A stretch of 64,000 bases of DNA from Spirometra erinaceieuropaei (GCA_902702965.1 CACRXP010000676.1:254618-318617), one strand, 5' to 3'; counted from the first letter of the stretch, positions 32,977-44,344 are shown. A program made the numbers and translations. Notes: generated by a model not told the origin, from the sequence alone.

Positions 32977-35435
32977 GTGAGTGAACACTCTGGCTCTTGG
33001 GTAAAGGTGCTGCAAACCTTTAAGTAGTTGCCTCAAAAGCATAGAGCCGTATTTCTCCTGTGTAGGAGACTTCCAATTCCCGCACCCATGGTCAAAGTTC
33101 GCGGAACTAGTATATCGCGTCTAATCAAATGTAAACGTTTCAAAAGCTCTTTTCGTCACATCTACCCGTGGTTGCCATTAAAGTGATCTGCTTCCCACAG
33201 AAAGGAGATTCATCGGATAAATCTATTGCTCAAACGGTGACGCAGCATTCATAATGTTTTGCTAAACTTCCACTTTTGCCTGATAATTATTTCTTCGTCT
33301 GTGGAATGAAGGCCTTTAGTATTAGTATTTTTAGTGGAATCCTGGTTTATTCTAGCAAAGCAAGCCGGCTTTTGGGCCGAAATCGAGTAAAGTTAAATCT
33401 GTTAATCACGCCTGATCTTAATTCAAAAACCGGGCTTCTTGCTTCTTTCCCTATTTCGCGATTCGTCTGTCTAAATTCTCGCACAGTCGCCCTCCTTATG
33501 GTATGTATAACTTCTCCAGCATTTCGCAGATACAAAACGGTGCAGAAAGCCAATTCAAGAACTTAACGGAATTAAGGCCATCATAAGTAGCGGTAATAAC
33601 ACAGATTAGTAAAATTACGTCTCAGCAGACAGAGATACATGCAAACGAGTGTCTTCTAAGAATTCTAAACGCGACAGGCGCTGAGAGAAAAATTCAGATT
33701 TATCCCGAATATTCTAAGTGAATTTGGATGCCATTCGACGCCTCCCTTGTCGGCGTAACAGCAATCTATATTTGAAAGTGAGAAGATCGTCGAACAAACT
33801 GAGTTGCTTGGTGTAGTCAAGGAAGGGTTGGGGAGCCCCATTCCCAATTTGTCAACCCTAAATTTGAGGCATAAGGCGTAGCTGACGTGAGTTGTTTGTA
33901 GTGCCACTGCACAAGCATTCCTGTGCTGGCTCAGCGAATATGTATTTAAGCTATTTTATACACGTTAGTTTGATTCAAGCATTTCTGCTAAACCGTTTGC
34001 CAAAATTTTGTGAAACAATTTGAGGATGAAACGAGCGTAGGGGCAGCATAGGAAGGAGCCTTTTGGAAAAGGATATTTCACAGGGCCACAGAGGGTTGAA
34101 CGAAGTAATTTTAAAACGAAGGTTAAGTTAGGCCGCAATTAATAATTCCGAGTTTATCATACCTAACAACTGGAACAATAGTAAGAGGAAAACGTCGTGT
34201 CATTGTAAACGATTAAATTATATTGTTGTTGGTTAATATAAAATCGCACCGAAAATTCTTCCCCATGACTCGGAACATTGTTGGAAGAAACTTCCTTCGA
34301 CGGGTATTGATCATCGAAACTTCTCCTAAAGCCTATAATAAACACAAATTAGGTTGCATGTGTTACCAACAGTTGTCGTTTCTTTGCCTGTCAAAGGTCG
34401 CTTGTTCGAGGAATGGGTGTGTCATCAGTGCAAAATGAAATGCGCTGTATCCTCCCTCCCCATCTATGCCCTGCTTAACCAGAACCCACATTTGCGTCGA
34501 CTTCAGTGTATATTCCAAAGCATTTCGTGCCAAACCCGCAGGAATAGGCGAAAGGTACTCAGGCATTTGGCCGGTAAAACGTTGACTACACTCTCCATGC
34601 TGCCGTCTTTCGGCTAATTCGTCTTCGACGATAAGCGTAGACAGTTAGACATCCTGAGAGCCTAAGTAAACCAGTGAAAATAAACTCAAACGCATCTGGC
34701 ACAGATGATTTCAGTTTGAGAGCGTAGAGGTGGGAAATATGATTTTACCTATTAATTCGATGTCATTCGGGCGAAGGGACTCTTGTTGCAACATTTGGAG
34801 TGGATCCTCATCCATCAGATTGTAATTTGTAGTCCGTGTGCACAACGATTGAGTTCGTTGTCCTCAAATCCTGTTGTATTACGTTCTCCATTCTCTTCAG
34901 TTGATTTCTTCTCGTGCAATAATGTTGTCGTCGATTTTTTTCTGTTATCGTTTTCATCCTTTTGAGCCCATGTCCGTACACAGGACTAGATTTTGGCAAA
35001 AAAAACCACTGCATAGCGGCTGCACCTATAGAAACGCGCACTTGCATAGTTGGATATAAAATTCATGCTTTCCACACTGTTACTTGTAGCCATCAACAGT
35101 CTGTGTTACAGCAAAAATTCTAGGTGTTGGCCTTTCGTTTTTACTTCTATAATGCGTGGAAGTTGAAGGACTTAAACGAAAAGAAAAGATCGGTCCATGT
35201 CGAATTCCTCGCTGTTGAAGGAAACCACCGTCAAGCGGATGCATTGTACCCCGCGGTTTGTGGTCAGCCAACGAATTTTCGCAACGAGCGGAAATCTTCA
35301 ATCAACTACATTTTGTGTACTGATTGAGAAAGTGCAACCCCATTACATCTACTTTCTCTTATAGAAGACAGTGGCTATATACAGGAGGTGACCTAACTCG
35401 TAAAATATACCTACTGTAGCACAGTTTGCCAACCA
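32977..35435. other. Presumed intron, mostly unassigned
   Basis: Frames at 33276-33566, 33665-33907 (minus), 34354-34617 and 35124-35327 are not recognised and lack paired splice sites. No named repeat seen. Confidence 0.4.
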
Positions 35436-36245
35436 GTGCATACGAAAACGATAACAGAGACCAAATCCAACAGGCCTCAACTTTTGCCGGGCTCTTCCGT
35501 ACGTGAAGTAGGCCCCGGAAGCTATCAGTCGTCTTCTCACTCCACTTGGAGTTGGGGTTGTAAGACCCGCAGGCGCCAAGTCATGAGGCCGAAAGACCCA
35601 CTGCCACGACAGGAAACGTCAGGAGTCGTTTACCGGATCTGGTGTAGTTGCGGACAAAGCAACTACGTCGGAGAAACTGGGAGAGTACTCCGGACGCGAA
35701 GTGCCAAGCTCGCAGCAGCAGTGAGGCGGGGAGACGCTGGCTCTCAGGTGGCGGTTCATTTGAAGGGACTCGGCCATATTTTCAAGTTTCAAGAAGCCGA
35801 AATCCTCGCAAAAGGTGATAACCGCGTGAGCCGCGAGCTGCTCGGGTCATGGTTTTCAGGTCAGCAATCCATCGACAAGTGCAATCACCTGCTAACATAT
35901 TCTGTGCTCAGATTTTCCCTGGGCAGGGGAATCAGTCACGTGGGGAGGACGCGGGTGGTCACTAATTCCAGTGACAATGAGTCAATTTGCCGAGCAATCG
36001 TCACAACGGCATCCAAAGCGAATGACGAAATCGCGGCTATTAACGACTCGGGCGCGGACTGACAAATCATCAGCGCATCAATTACGACCCCAGCTGTGAT
36101 TGTGAGAGCTGTTGATTAAAGTACGCATATGACACCACGGCAGTCACCTGATATATGTACTGTACTCCTTGTGCCACGACTACCCTTACCTTCGATTATC
36201 TCTGATGATGGGTTCAATGAGAATCCGAAATATCAGGCAAATAAT
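35436..36245 (+). mobile_element. Penelope-like element 3' part with intact GIY-YIG frame
   Basis: An open frame of 208 codons (35436-36062) carries VMRPKDPLPRQETSGVVYRI, then WCSCGQSNYVGETGRVLRTR. These are the GIY (V-V-Y-R-I) and YIG (N-Y-V-G-E-T-G-R) halves, with the arginine typical of GIY-YIG nucleases a few residues on. Further on, VAVHLKGLGHIFKFQEAEIL and SIDKCNHLL match the H-x-x-x-x-H-x-F-x-F and S-I-x-x-x-x-L blocks of the Penelope-like C-terminus. The reverse transcriptase is missing, so the element is 5'-truncated. The untranslated tail ends with a hammerhead-like motif (36147-36237). A diverged copy of the same subfamily lies at 58690-59075. Confidence 0.85.
36147..36237 (+). ncRNA. 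Hammerhead-ribozyme-like motif in Penelope-like tail
   Basis: CTGATGA at 36202-36208 is followed by a hairpin (GGGTTC 36210-36215 with GAATCC 36221-36226) and GAAA at 36227-36230. The last A plus TATCAGG can pair with CCTGATAT at 36147-36154, giving an eight-pair helix III. The base after it is A, acceptable as the cleavage-site base. Problems: one extra T before the hairpin, and I find no convincing helix I in the 46 bases between. Penelope-like elements of several animals are known to carry hammerheads. This may be a decayed one. Confidence 0.45.
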
Positions 36246-36769
36246 TTTCTTGTTCCAGTGATCGTGTCCTAGTCTTCCGAATCACTTATCAATCTGGAAC
36301 CAGCCCGTGTGCAACCATCAAAACACCAAACAAATAATAAACGACCTCTGCTGAAATGGGAGCGCAGAGCATGTATTACGGGTACCATTTCTCAAGAGAG
36401 ATTGTAAGTGGTGAAAGCGCAAGAATTCGAGCCACAAGGACAGACTCAAATTTAGCATGTGCATAACGCCTGTACAGTCGGGGAACTGACTAAGTAGAAC
36501 GGTTTGAAAACGGCAGCATTCAAAAAATTGTTATTAACATACGCTTTAATAAAATATCCTCCAAGAATTAGTGTTATACGAAGTATGACATGAAATAAAG
36601 TGTGTAGTGTCCTGCCGCGGGTTTCAAGATCTTGTTGGGCAAAAGCAATGATTTTTTTTCGTTTTTGAACTGTTTAAAATACGGCTATTTCATCAAGGAG
36701 AATTTTGCGCGAGTTCGCTGGCAGAGATCTTGCACGAATACGAGTTTCAAAGACTTTACATATCGATGG

Positions 36770-36960
36770 GCAAGTTGAAGTGAAGTGTGCCGTATGGGCT
36801 CTCTATCTCAAGCCCAACTAGCAGCCGCACAGCAGCGCATGATATAGGCAGTGCGTATGCGGCTGCTGGTTGGGCTCGGGAGAGAGAGCCCGTAAGGCAC
36901 AACGGAACGAGTGAGTTCCGTAAGAACGATCGTTGAGCGTCCCCTACCACTGTATATTCC
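36770..36960 (-). repeat. Foldback repeat (family C), minus orientation
   Basis: Arms 36787-36829 and 36858-36900 are imperfect inverted repeats (GTGCCGTATGGGCTCTCT against GTGCCTTACGGGCTCTCT; GCAGCCGCA against TGCGGCTGC) around a 28-bp loop. The flank to 36960, read in reverse (GACGCTCAACGATCGTTC, then ACGGAACTCACTCGTTCCGT), matches the heads at 39910 and 63700. It lies immediately before a family B SINE. Confidence 0.7.
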
Positions 36961-36983
36961 CGATCGAAAACCGACAGGGCAAC

Positions 36984-37136
36984 GGGCTCGTGGCCCAGTG
37001 GTTAGAGGCGTGAACTTCTAACAAACAGGTCCCGAGTTCGTGCCTCGGGTGTTTCACACTTTGGGTTTGGGTATGGCTGGCTGACGACGGTTAATAAGCC
37101 GGGAATGGCCATTCTAGTCTCCCTTCTCTTTGTCGG
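36984..37136 (+). repeat. tRNA-derived SINE (family B), best-preserved copy
   Basis: The head GGGCTCGTGGCCCAGTGGTT then AGAGGCGTGAAC has tRNA A-box form; GAGTTCGTGCC is the B-box counterpart. The body continues GGGTATGGCTGGCTGACGAC, GGTTAATAAGCCGGGAATGG and CCCTTCTCTTTGTCGG. Related copies are at 7711, 14121 and 63850. No poly-A or terminal repeat is obvious. Confidence 0.75.
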
Positions 37137-37238
37137 AAATAACACACTGACGACCATTTTTACCTTTAATAATCCTTTGGGAAAATACAGGCGTTCATTG
37201 AATACATTTATATGCCACATATAGTCGCCTACTCACAG

Positions 37239-37367
37239 CCAGTTTTCCGCTCTTTGCAGAATACCAATATTACGGTCAGTACAAATGCTCCTGTACTTCC
37301 ACGGACGTCCTCGGCACAAGGATCAGCTCAGGGGAAACGAGTTTTGAGCCAACCGAATTTGATTCAG
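37239..37367 (+). CDS. Exon with Ig-like strand F motif and GC donor, phase 1 to 1
   Basis: After acceptor GTCGCCTACTCACAG the frame reads SFPLFAEYQYYGQYKCSCTS, then TDVLGTRISSGETSF and EPTEFDS. Y-Y-G-Q-Y-K-C with a following V-L-G-x-R-I turn is a textbook Ig-like strand F-G pattern. The exon ends CAG/GCAAGT, the standard consensus for rare GC-AG introns, in phase 1; a GT donor in phase 1 is absent. Entry is phase 1, so it fits between the 32650 and 40910 exons. A different reading frame here is also open (37212-37403) but has neither splice sites nor a motif. Confidence 0.6.
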
Positions 37368-38189
37368 GCAAGTTCCTCCTTCTCGGTACTTATGATTGTT
37401 TAAAGGAGAAAGACCAAATAAGCGCGTCCACCATGGTTGATTACCACATTTCGGTGATGGTGGTACTGTTGCTGCAAGGATATTTATCAGCAAAAGCTCG
37501 TATTGTGTAGACAGACAGGCTTTGTAAACTGTCGTGTCATTGCGCCGCGCACCAAAATTTGATCTTACTAAATGGCTGTTTCTGAGTCGGAGGTATTTCA
37601 GCCATAACGATCTATTGGGCTCCCCAGTTGCTGGAACGGCTCAAGAGGATGTGATTCCCTGGAACCGAAATCATGCTGTCGTTTAGTGCCACTTCTTTCT
37701 TCTCTTCGATCCCACAGGACCAGGCAGTCAAAACTGCCAGGGGAGTTCGATAACGAGTACAAGGACACCGATAGACGGTAAAATGGACACATCTCATCCA
37801 ACTATTTAAATTCTCCTTTAATGCCTGCTTCGCCTCTTAAGAGATAACGTATATGTAGGCCAAAGGAGACGCTAAAGGAATCTCCACTCTGGAGCTTTAT
37901 CACAGAGGTGCATTCCCAAAAAAGCAGAGAATCTGGATTACTCAATCTATGGGTGAAAATCTTAGACTTGATATGCTCAACATCCCTTCGTGATCATAAA
38001 GCCAGAACATGTTCTAAGAATTTCATAGCGTCCTGAATTTCATCTCACCTGGCAATGGGTCCAATATAGAGGCGGAAGGCGACAACCAACTACCGTTACT
38101 TGATGAGAATCAAAAAATGCGATCTTTTCGAGGGCATCCAACATGAGCCAAATCCCGATCTACCACGTAAAGCACCCATAGGCCACACA

Positions 38190-38640
38190 CGATGCAATGA
38201 TGCAATCTGTTGTGGCTAGATCGGAAAATCTGTCTCAACCCGCATACATGGGCACCAGTCAGCGGTGAAGAGAGGAGATCATTTATCCCAGGTGACTATG
38301 CACACACTAGACACTGGCCTCCGAGCTGCATGAGAGAATATTCGCATTGCTGGCGCCTGCCCTTTAAGAAGAGGCCGTGAATTCCTGGAAGCAATGCAGT
38401 CAGATGAGGCACGCATAAATAGGCATATCAGTTTAGATGCCACATACAAATATCTCAAGGAAAAATGGAATTGAGCTCAGCCAATTCCGAAGGGATGACG
38501 AAATATCATTGGCGCGCATTGGCGTAGACTTCGGCCAACCACGGAATCACTTGTTCGACACGGTTGAGATAGTTAACTGTTTCTGTACATAATCCAGACG
38601 TCTGACGACGAGCTGGGAAACCAATGTCAAAAATGTACAC
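38190..38640 (+). mobile_element. Penelope-like element fragment, GIY-YIG C-terminal part
   Basis: The + strand encodes, with stops and shifts, GKSVSTRIHGHQSAVKRGDH, LSQVTMHTLDTGL and RRGREFLEAMQSDEARINRH then SLDATYKYLKEKWN. The same order appears in 39468-39720 (KSAFARIHEHSLAVKRRDHL, GREFL, SINRRVESDAVYNNLKEK). The nuclease core upstream is not recognisable. Its 3' tail near 38598-38640 matches the tail of the 39094 copy, including CTGACGACGA at 38602. Confidence 0.8.
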
Positions 38641-39075
38641 AACAAAGACTATTTTGTTCCCAAAGAATCTTACATATTACAAATTAAATTTCCTGCAATG
38701 CTCGTTTTTCAATAAATATACATATATACATGTAACTGTGCAAAACAGTTACCCTTTTAACAAGCATAAAAGTCGATTTTCCCCTGGCACTCCTGCTGGC
38801 GTTATGTCCTGATTTGACAATGCCTTTTCCTTGAGGTTGTTGTACACAGCATCAAATTCTACGTACCGGTTAATAGATGTGTTTTCAGAATGGATGGCCT
38901 ACAAAATTCGCGGCCTTTCTTAGATGAGCAGACAACTACAATGCGAGTCTTGTCCCAGGCTGATTCGTGTCCTGTTTCCAGCGTATGCATGGTAACTTTG
39001 GACGAGTGGTATCGCCTTTTTATGGCCAGTGAATGTTCGTGTATTCGTGCAGAAGCCGATTTCCCAGTTTAACAA
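38640..39075 (-). mobile_element. Penelope-like element tail, inverted
   Basis: Read on the minus strand this is the same 3' segment as 39478-39900. For example CTTGAGGTTGTTGTACACAG at 38833-38852 is the reverse complement of 39681-39700, and the match runs through the GIY-YIG C-terminal coding part and into the untranslated tail. It abuts the 5' side of the + strand copy at 39094, so one inverted tail sits directly in front of a sense copy. Penelope elements are known for such inverted partial copies. Confidence 0.8.
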
Positions 39076-39093
39076 CAGCAAAACGCATTACGG

Positions 39094-39900
39094 ATGTTGC
39101 ATGGTATCTATAAAACAGAACTGAATTATTTGTTCAAACCGGTTTTCCACAATTGGCATCCTAGATATTTTGTACACCGATGCATAAGGCGACGGGAGTT
39201 AAAAGAAAAAGACAAGGAACTAGTTTGCTCCGATCAGGCGCCCAAACCAAAAAACTGGCGAACACATTCGTACATTAAGAATGTGTTCGAGCTAGTTGAA
39301 AGACACCTGAGGAAACACCAAATACACGTGGCGCCCCAGTCGACGACTACATTTCGTAACCAGCTTGTACAACCTGGGGATACGGTTGGCTATTTAGATA
39401 AGGAGGAAGTCGTCTATGAGATACTATGCAAAACACGTAATACGACTTACCTTGGTAAAACTGGGAAATCGGCTTTTGCACGAATACACGAACATTCACT
39501 GGCCGTAAAAAGGCGAGACCACTTGTCCCAAGTTACCATGCATAAGCTGGAAACAGGACACGAATTCGCCTGGAACAAGACTCACATTGTAGGTGTCTGC
39601 TCATCTAAAAAAGGCCGCGAATTTTTGTAGGCTATCCATTCTGATAAGACATCTATCAACCGACGCGTAGAATCGGATGCTGTGTACAACAACCTCAAGG
39701 AAAAGGCATTGACAAATCAGAACATTACGCCAGCAGGAGTAACAGGGCAAAATCGACTTTTATGCATGTTTAAATGGTAACTGTTTTGCACGCTTACTTC
39801 ACGTCTGAGGACGACTCCGGGAACCAAAGTCGGAAATTTAGAGTAAATTTGATTATCTTCCCCAAAGAACTTATTTCTTTCGAATATATGTATATGTAAA
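39094..39900 (+). mobile_element. Penelope-like element copy with GIY-YIG domain
   Basis: A 178-codon frame (39094-39630) contains HSYIKNVFELVERHLRKHQI, then TFRNQLVQPGD, EEVVYEILCKTRNTTYLGKT and GKSAFARIHEHSLAVKRRDH. The GIY half is V-V-Y-E-I and the YIG half is T-Y-L-G-K-T-G-K. A single stop at 39628 interrupts the C-terminal block, which continues AIHSDKTSINRRVESDAVYN in frame. The RT is absent. The 3' tail has a hammerhead-like CTGAGGA...GAAA (39805-39836). It belongs to a different subfamily from the 35436 copy. Confidence 0.85.
39805..39836 (+). ncRNA. Hammerhead-core-like motif in Penelope-like tail
   Basis: CTGAGGA (39805-39811) fits C-U-G-A-N-G-A. CGACT (39812-39816) pairs with AGTCG (39828-39832), with an inner GG/CC pair and two A/C mismatches that look like decay of a longer hairpin. 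GAAA follows at 39833-39836. The following TTTA can pair with TAAAT at 39773-39777, but the base after that is G, which would block cleavage. Helix I is not evident. The 38602 copy has a similar but less paired version. Confidence 0.4.
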
Positions 39901-39909
39901 TAATGGTAG

Positions 39910-40110
39910 AAGGGCGCTCACCGATTGTGCTACAGAATCCACTCGGTCCGTTATGCCTCCGGGCTCTCTCGAGCCCAACTAGCCTACCAGGCCGAAGTCG
40001 GCCAAACTATGATAGCAAACAACCCCGGAACAGTTCTGTATCAATCTACCCCCCAAACTCTGTCTTCCCCACTCTACTATCATAGCTTGGCCGACTTCGG
40101 CCTGGTAAAC
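39910..40110 (+). repeat. Foldback repeat (family C), plus orientation
   Basis: The head GCGCTCACCGATTGTGCTAC, then GGTCCGTTATGCCTCCGGGC, matches 36900-36960 (reverse) and 63700-63755. Arms 39985-40015 and 40077-40107 are 31-bp inverted repeats matching at 30 positions, around a 61-bp loop containing CAATCTACCCCCCAAACTCT. A variant of the loop recurs at 40395-40425 (CAGTCTACCCCCCAGACTTT). Confidence 0.75.
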
Positions 40111-40909
40111 AGTTGTCTGTTCGTGACCCCCTGTCACCCATACGAAACTTGCTCGCTTGCTTTTGGAGTCCAATGAATCGGTGTGCGCCCATTTCTGGGC
40201 GATTAATTACCCGATCTGCAGCGACAGAATGGCAGGCGGGGAGACAATGATGAACTTCGGTTCGATGAAGTGCTTATGACCCATCTGGTAGGCCTCAGTG
40301 GTGGACCGACTGCGCCAGGTGCGTCTGTGCGCATGTTTCTGTTTCCAGTCCCAGCTGGTGGTCAGGTCTATAGCTGGCTGAATGCAGGCATTCCTGTACC
40401 AGTCTACCCCCCAGACTTTGTCGTGTTTCTCAGATATTTTTATATATGTCGTACACTCAGGCAAATTATCACACCAGGAAAAATGACATGCAACACAATT
40501 CTGATTTAACGACCGAAAAGATGAGGATTTTGTCGACGAAACAACCATCGTATACATAAGACCATTAGGATTCTTACTAAGTCACCTACAAAAGCACTAA
40601 AATGATTCCAAATGCGGTATCAGTAAAATCGGGCCATCGGAAATGTAGCGTTCCTTGTATGCCAGTTTTTTCATCTGCAGGTTTGCGTGGCAATTGTCTG
40701 AAATCCCTATAGGCATGTGGTGCTAGCCGCCCTAAAAATTTATAGCATGGCGAAACTTTCCATTTTCGTCACATAATAAAGGTTCATTACAGGATGCAAT
40801 GGAGAAAAAACCTCAAAAGACTGGCTTGATTTTGTTGTTGGTCGTCAATAATATTAAAAGTTAATGTGTAAAACTTAACGTTTTTGAATTTATGTCGCAT
40901 TCTCTTCAG
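40111..40909. other. Presumed intron, partly repeat-derived
   Basis: 40200-40560 shares the loop block of the neighbouring foldback repeat and holds a 116-codon minus frame without a recognised domain. Nothing else named. Confidence 0.4.
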
Positions 40910-41109
40910 ATATCGTATTCCAACGGCGCTACTGGGCAGCCTTTGAGAGAAGGAACAGTACCTTCGAAGGAAGCAGTGTAATAGAAGTGCCCACTCAAGG
41001 TCTTCCTGGTTTCTTTCTAATATCTGCTACTGGATTTTCCTTTTTCGAAACACTGAAGGTTAAAGTTTCGTGGACCGAAGACAGAAAGCCCAACGCTCAT
41101 GTCACCCAG
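40910..41109 (+). CDS. Exon, first half of module 1, phase 1 to 0
   Basis: Acceptor CGCATTCTCTTCAG, then 66 codons, donor CAG/GTACGT. It enters in phase 1 and leaves in phase 0, which fits the next exon exactly. The peptide reads VFQRRYWAAFERRNSTFEGS, SVIEVPTQGLPGFFLISATG and ends FFETLKVKVSWTEDRKPNAH, then VTQ. The strand LKVKVSW matches IKLQLEVSL of the 50811 exon. Beta-rich, no cysteine; family unknown. The frame is too short to stand out in simple ORF lists but both splice sites are strong. Confidence 0.65.
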
Positions 41110-42060
41110 GTACGTAATTTAAAAACCGTACGTCCCTTATGTAGATAGTAGAACCTACGCTTAAACACACTTTGAAGTATAAAATCTACCAATGCAAATG
41201 AATCTACTCTTTGCATATTATTTTTAGGCAATATTTAAACCACATCCAATTTGAATTCTCAAAGACATAAAACGAACAGACTAACTTAATTCATGCAGTT
41301 AATCTGCATTTTTGATTGACGCCCCGAGAGAACATTTACAAACGAGACTGGCTATTAACTCGGAATATTTTAAAACTTCAATATGCGTTATTTGGATATT
41401 TGAAGCCGCTATAGGCGGTTTTGGGCAGCCGCCAGTTAAAATGCATAATTTACCATTTTCTCAGTGTGAATGAGCAACAGTCAAGAAAGGTCATTTCGAA
41501 AATAAACATTGTACAGCAAATGTTCCTCCTTATTTTGAGATACTATTTTATAAAAGCAGTTCTTCAGAAAAAAGGATGAATACTAACAGTCCCATCTAGA
41601 AGTCTACTCATGTATTGGGATATTAAACGGAGACCTAAGAGCAAGTTCGTTTTCCGTTGCCTTCAATTAGTTTCTGGAGTACGGCATTTGCTTTAAATCT
41701 GTTATCTTTAGCAATTATTAACAAGCTCATCCAAATCATGCAGTCCTAGAAATTATAAAAAATAATACCCACAAATTATATGTAAAATAGGTAAAATCAT
41801 CAGCGACACAAATTATTCATGTGAGAGACACATTTTCAGAGTGATCTAATAGCGTTGATATGGAACCTTAAGATTTGGAGTGGTATATACTTCAATCCTG
41901 GTAAACGCGATTGGACACGGCTTTTCCTATCTGTAAATCAAACAACTTTATATTCTGAAATATGTGATTTACGAGACCTTTGGGTGTGTTTCATCAATTT
42001 ACCCAACCATCTGCGAAAGGCAATTATGCTAATAAAGGCTTTCATAAGTATTTTAACAGA
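41110..42060. other. Presumed intron, nothing recognised
   Basis: AT-rich sequence without open frames of note until the palindromic element at 42.06 kb. Confidence 0.5.
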
Positions 42061-42102
42061 TTTTGAATAATTCATATTGAGCCAACTGTGAAAAACTCGG
42101 CC

Positions 42103-42184
42103 CTCGGTGGGATTCGAACCCACGCAGTAAGGAGAAGGCTTTTGTACAGCCAACGCTCTAACCACTTGAGCTACGAGGCCCCGC
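42103..42184 (-). tRNA. tRNA-like pseudogene, left arm of A2
   Basis: Read on the minus strand: GGCCTCGTAGCTCAAGTGGT (A box), GAGC closing the D stem, then GTGGGTTCGAATCCCAC forming a perfect T arm with B box. The segment between is too long and poorly paired for a standard anticodon arm. A run of five T follows just outside. Probably a tRNA-derived repeat end, not a working tRNA. Confidence 0.55.
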
Positions 42185-42530
42185 CGGACGACTTGACTTT
42201 AATCACATTTGGGTCAAGTTTACCCGCCCAACCTACTGCAACGCCTGGAATCCCCCAAATCTGATACAGTAAGTTGACTGCCCACGCAGGATGTCCTAAG
42301 TAATTCACCTATAATCCGCCAGATGGGTCAATATGAATTATTCAAAATCTGTCAAAATACTTTTGACTTACGTGAGCCTGGTAGTCATTTGGTGGATTCT
42401 AGGTGAATTTCTTAGGAAATTCTGCTTGGGTAGTCAACGTACTGTATCAGATTTGGTGGATTCCAGACGTTGCAGTTGGTTGGGTGAAAAAACCTGACCC
42501 AAATGCGATTAAACTCGCGTCGTCCGGCGG

Positions 42531-42613
42531 GGCCTCGTAGCTCAAGTGGTTAGAGCGTTGGCTGTACTAAAGCTTTCTCCTTACTGCGTGGGTTCGAATC
42601 CCACCGAGGCGCC
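42531..42613 (+). tRNA. tRNA-like pseudogene, right arm of A2
   Basis: Acceptor stem GGCCTCG with CGAGGCG pairs at six of seven positions, D stem GCTC/GAGC at four of four, T stem GTGGG/CCCAC at five of five with loop TTCGAAT. The anticodon region (TTGGCTGTACTAAAGCTTTC, then TCCTTACTGC) is not a normal arm. TTTTTT, a pol III stop, begins at 42617. It could be transcribed but is unlikely to be a functional tRNA. Confidence 0.6.
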
Positions 42614-42645
42614 GAGTTTTTTACAGTTGAGTCAATGTGAATAAA

Positions 42646-44344
42646 GGCTTTACATTTTTGCCCAGTTTAATTAAATACTCTGTCTCCAATACACATTAGC
42701 AGCATGGTGACCTAGAATTCGCAATAGGGTCGCTAACTGCAGAAGGTATTAGAGAGATATAAATTCATTAAAAAACTGGACTGTGACTGTCTCTAATGAG
42801 GGCATCCTAAGATGAATCAAAAAATTTAAAAGATTGCAGAAGTTATGGGCTATCATCTGACAAACACATACACTCAGGCCACAGCAGAAATCAAGAGTAA
42901 AGCTGTATGAAATAGAGGAATGATACAAATTGCACTCCGCTGTCTTGAGCCTACTTCCATCACTATGCATCCCTGTTGTAGTGGCTACATCGGAACCTAG
43001 AAACGATTTTTTTAAATTACAGAAACGAAGTGACATTTAAAACTGAATCTTAAATAAAAGGGATGGACGACAACCGTGGTCAGTTGCTACCGTTCCGTAG
43101 TTGTTGCTGATAGCCTTTGCAAATACGCAAAGATTCAGCAATCTAACCCCACTTTAAGCCCTTCATATGTGGTAGAGTTATATGTGTTTCAAAACGATGG
43201 AAAGATAAGAAAACTCTATCTCATTCTTTTATTTAGACCAGTACGCGGGTAAATTGTGTGTTACAGCAATCGATTATGTCACAAATCGAGTTCAGAACTG
43301 CGGTATTTTTCAAAATTTCTTCTATAAAGGTAGAAAGCTAGTAAGGGGTAGAAGTTCAACGTTGGATGTTGAATTCGTGCATAAATGCCCATCAGTTACC
43401 TTCAGTTGAGACTTGCATTGCTGCAACCGCCCAAATAAACGAACATTCTAAATTTTGAAGAAATGAGTGTGATTGAGGACGGTGATACTGCACTAAAAGC
43501 CGTGGCTTGGATGGTTGCCAACTGGCGGGATAACTTGGACCTCGCAGTTCGTCAAGCGCTGAGTGTTTGTGTGGAGTGGCCGGCTTGTGGACTAAAAGTC
43601 AGAATGCAAGGACTCCTTCTTGATGCAGCTTCCATGGTACTTCCATTAGGATGGGATTCGAGCAGGGTTTAGCGGCAACCTAGGGACGGCTCCAGCCGCG
43701 CCAGCCACCTGCGCTCTCTTCAACCTCAGGTCTTCTTGTCTATGTTTTGACACCGGGCCCAGGGTGGGAGGAGCAGGAAGGAGTGCGGCAGATGCTGCAG
43801 AAGTCTACCATCACTATGAACCAATTTACACTCAAGTCATCGCCCCTGATCACAACTTGCTGTGGAGCACATGGTGGACATAATCTAAACCGACGGTCTA
43901 TTGTCGGTATGGCCGATAAAAACGAAGATGCTAGTTCAAAGAAAAAGTCGGGGAGAGAGAAACGACAGCGGGAACAAGAAATTTATTTAACCTTCCGAGG
44001 TAGCATAGGATAATAGTAGTTTTTTGCATGTGGTATCGTTTTTTTCAATAAAAAACCGAGTGTCATCGTGAAGCCAAACATAGGTTTGTATAAGAACACC
44101 ATTGTATACGTTGAATAACTTTTTAATGCACCAAAATATTTATAAAATAATGTGATAAGTTCAAAATCGACAAAAGACTGCCAGTTCGGAATCGTTGATA
44201 CAGAAACTATAATATTTCCAACTTATTTCTAACCCTCACTATTAGGGGACCAGTTCCATTTCTTATCTTATTATTTGAAAAATAAAGGTGGTTTATTATA
44301 AAGTTCATTTTGGACGACCTTTTATTTTCTTTGGCTTCCCCTAG
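42646..44344. other. Presumed intron, mostly unassigned
   Basis: Open frames at 43463-43672 and 43747-44013 encode unrecognised peptides (the second ends in a lysine- and arginine-rich stretch); they have no paired splice sites. Nothing else named. Confidence 0.4.

Larger units (their letters stand above)
42060..42645. repeat. Palindromic element with outward tRNA-like ends, copy A2
   Basis: Two arms in opposite orientation share long blocks: TTTGGGTCAAGTTTACCCGC against its reverse near 42500, GGTGGATTCTAGGTGAATT against AATTCACCTATAATCCGCC, and TTCATATTGA against TCAATGTGAA. Each arm ends outside in a tRNA-like sequence (42103-42184 minus, 42531-42613 plus) whose promoter boxes direct transcription outward. 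The same architecture recurs at 49690-50205 and, decayed, at 18258-18660. Confidence 0.8.
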
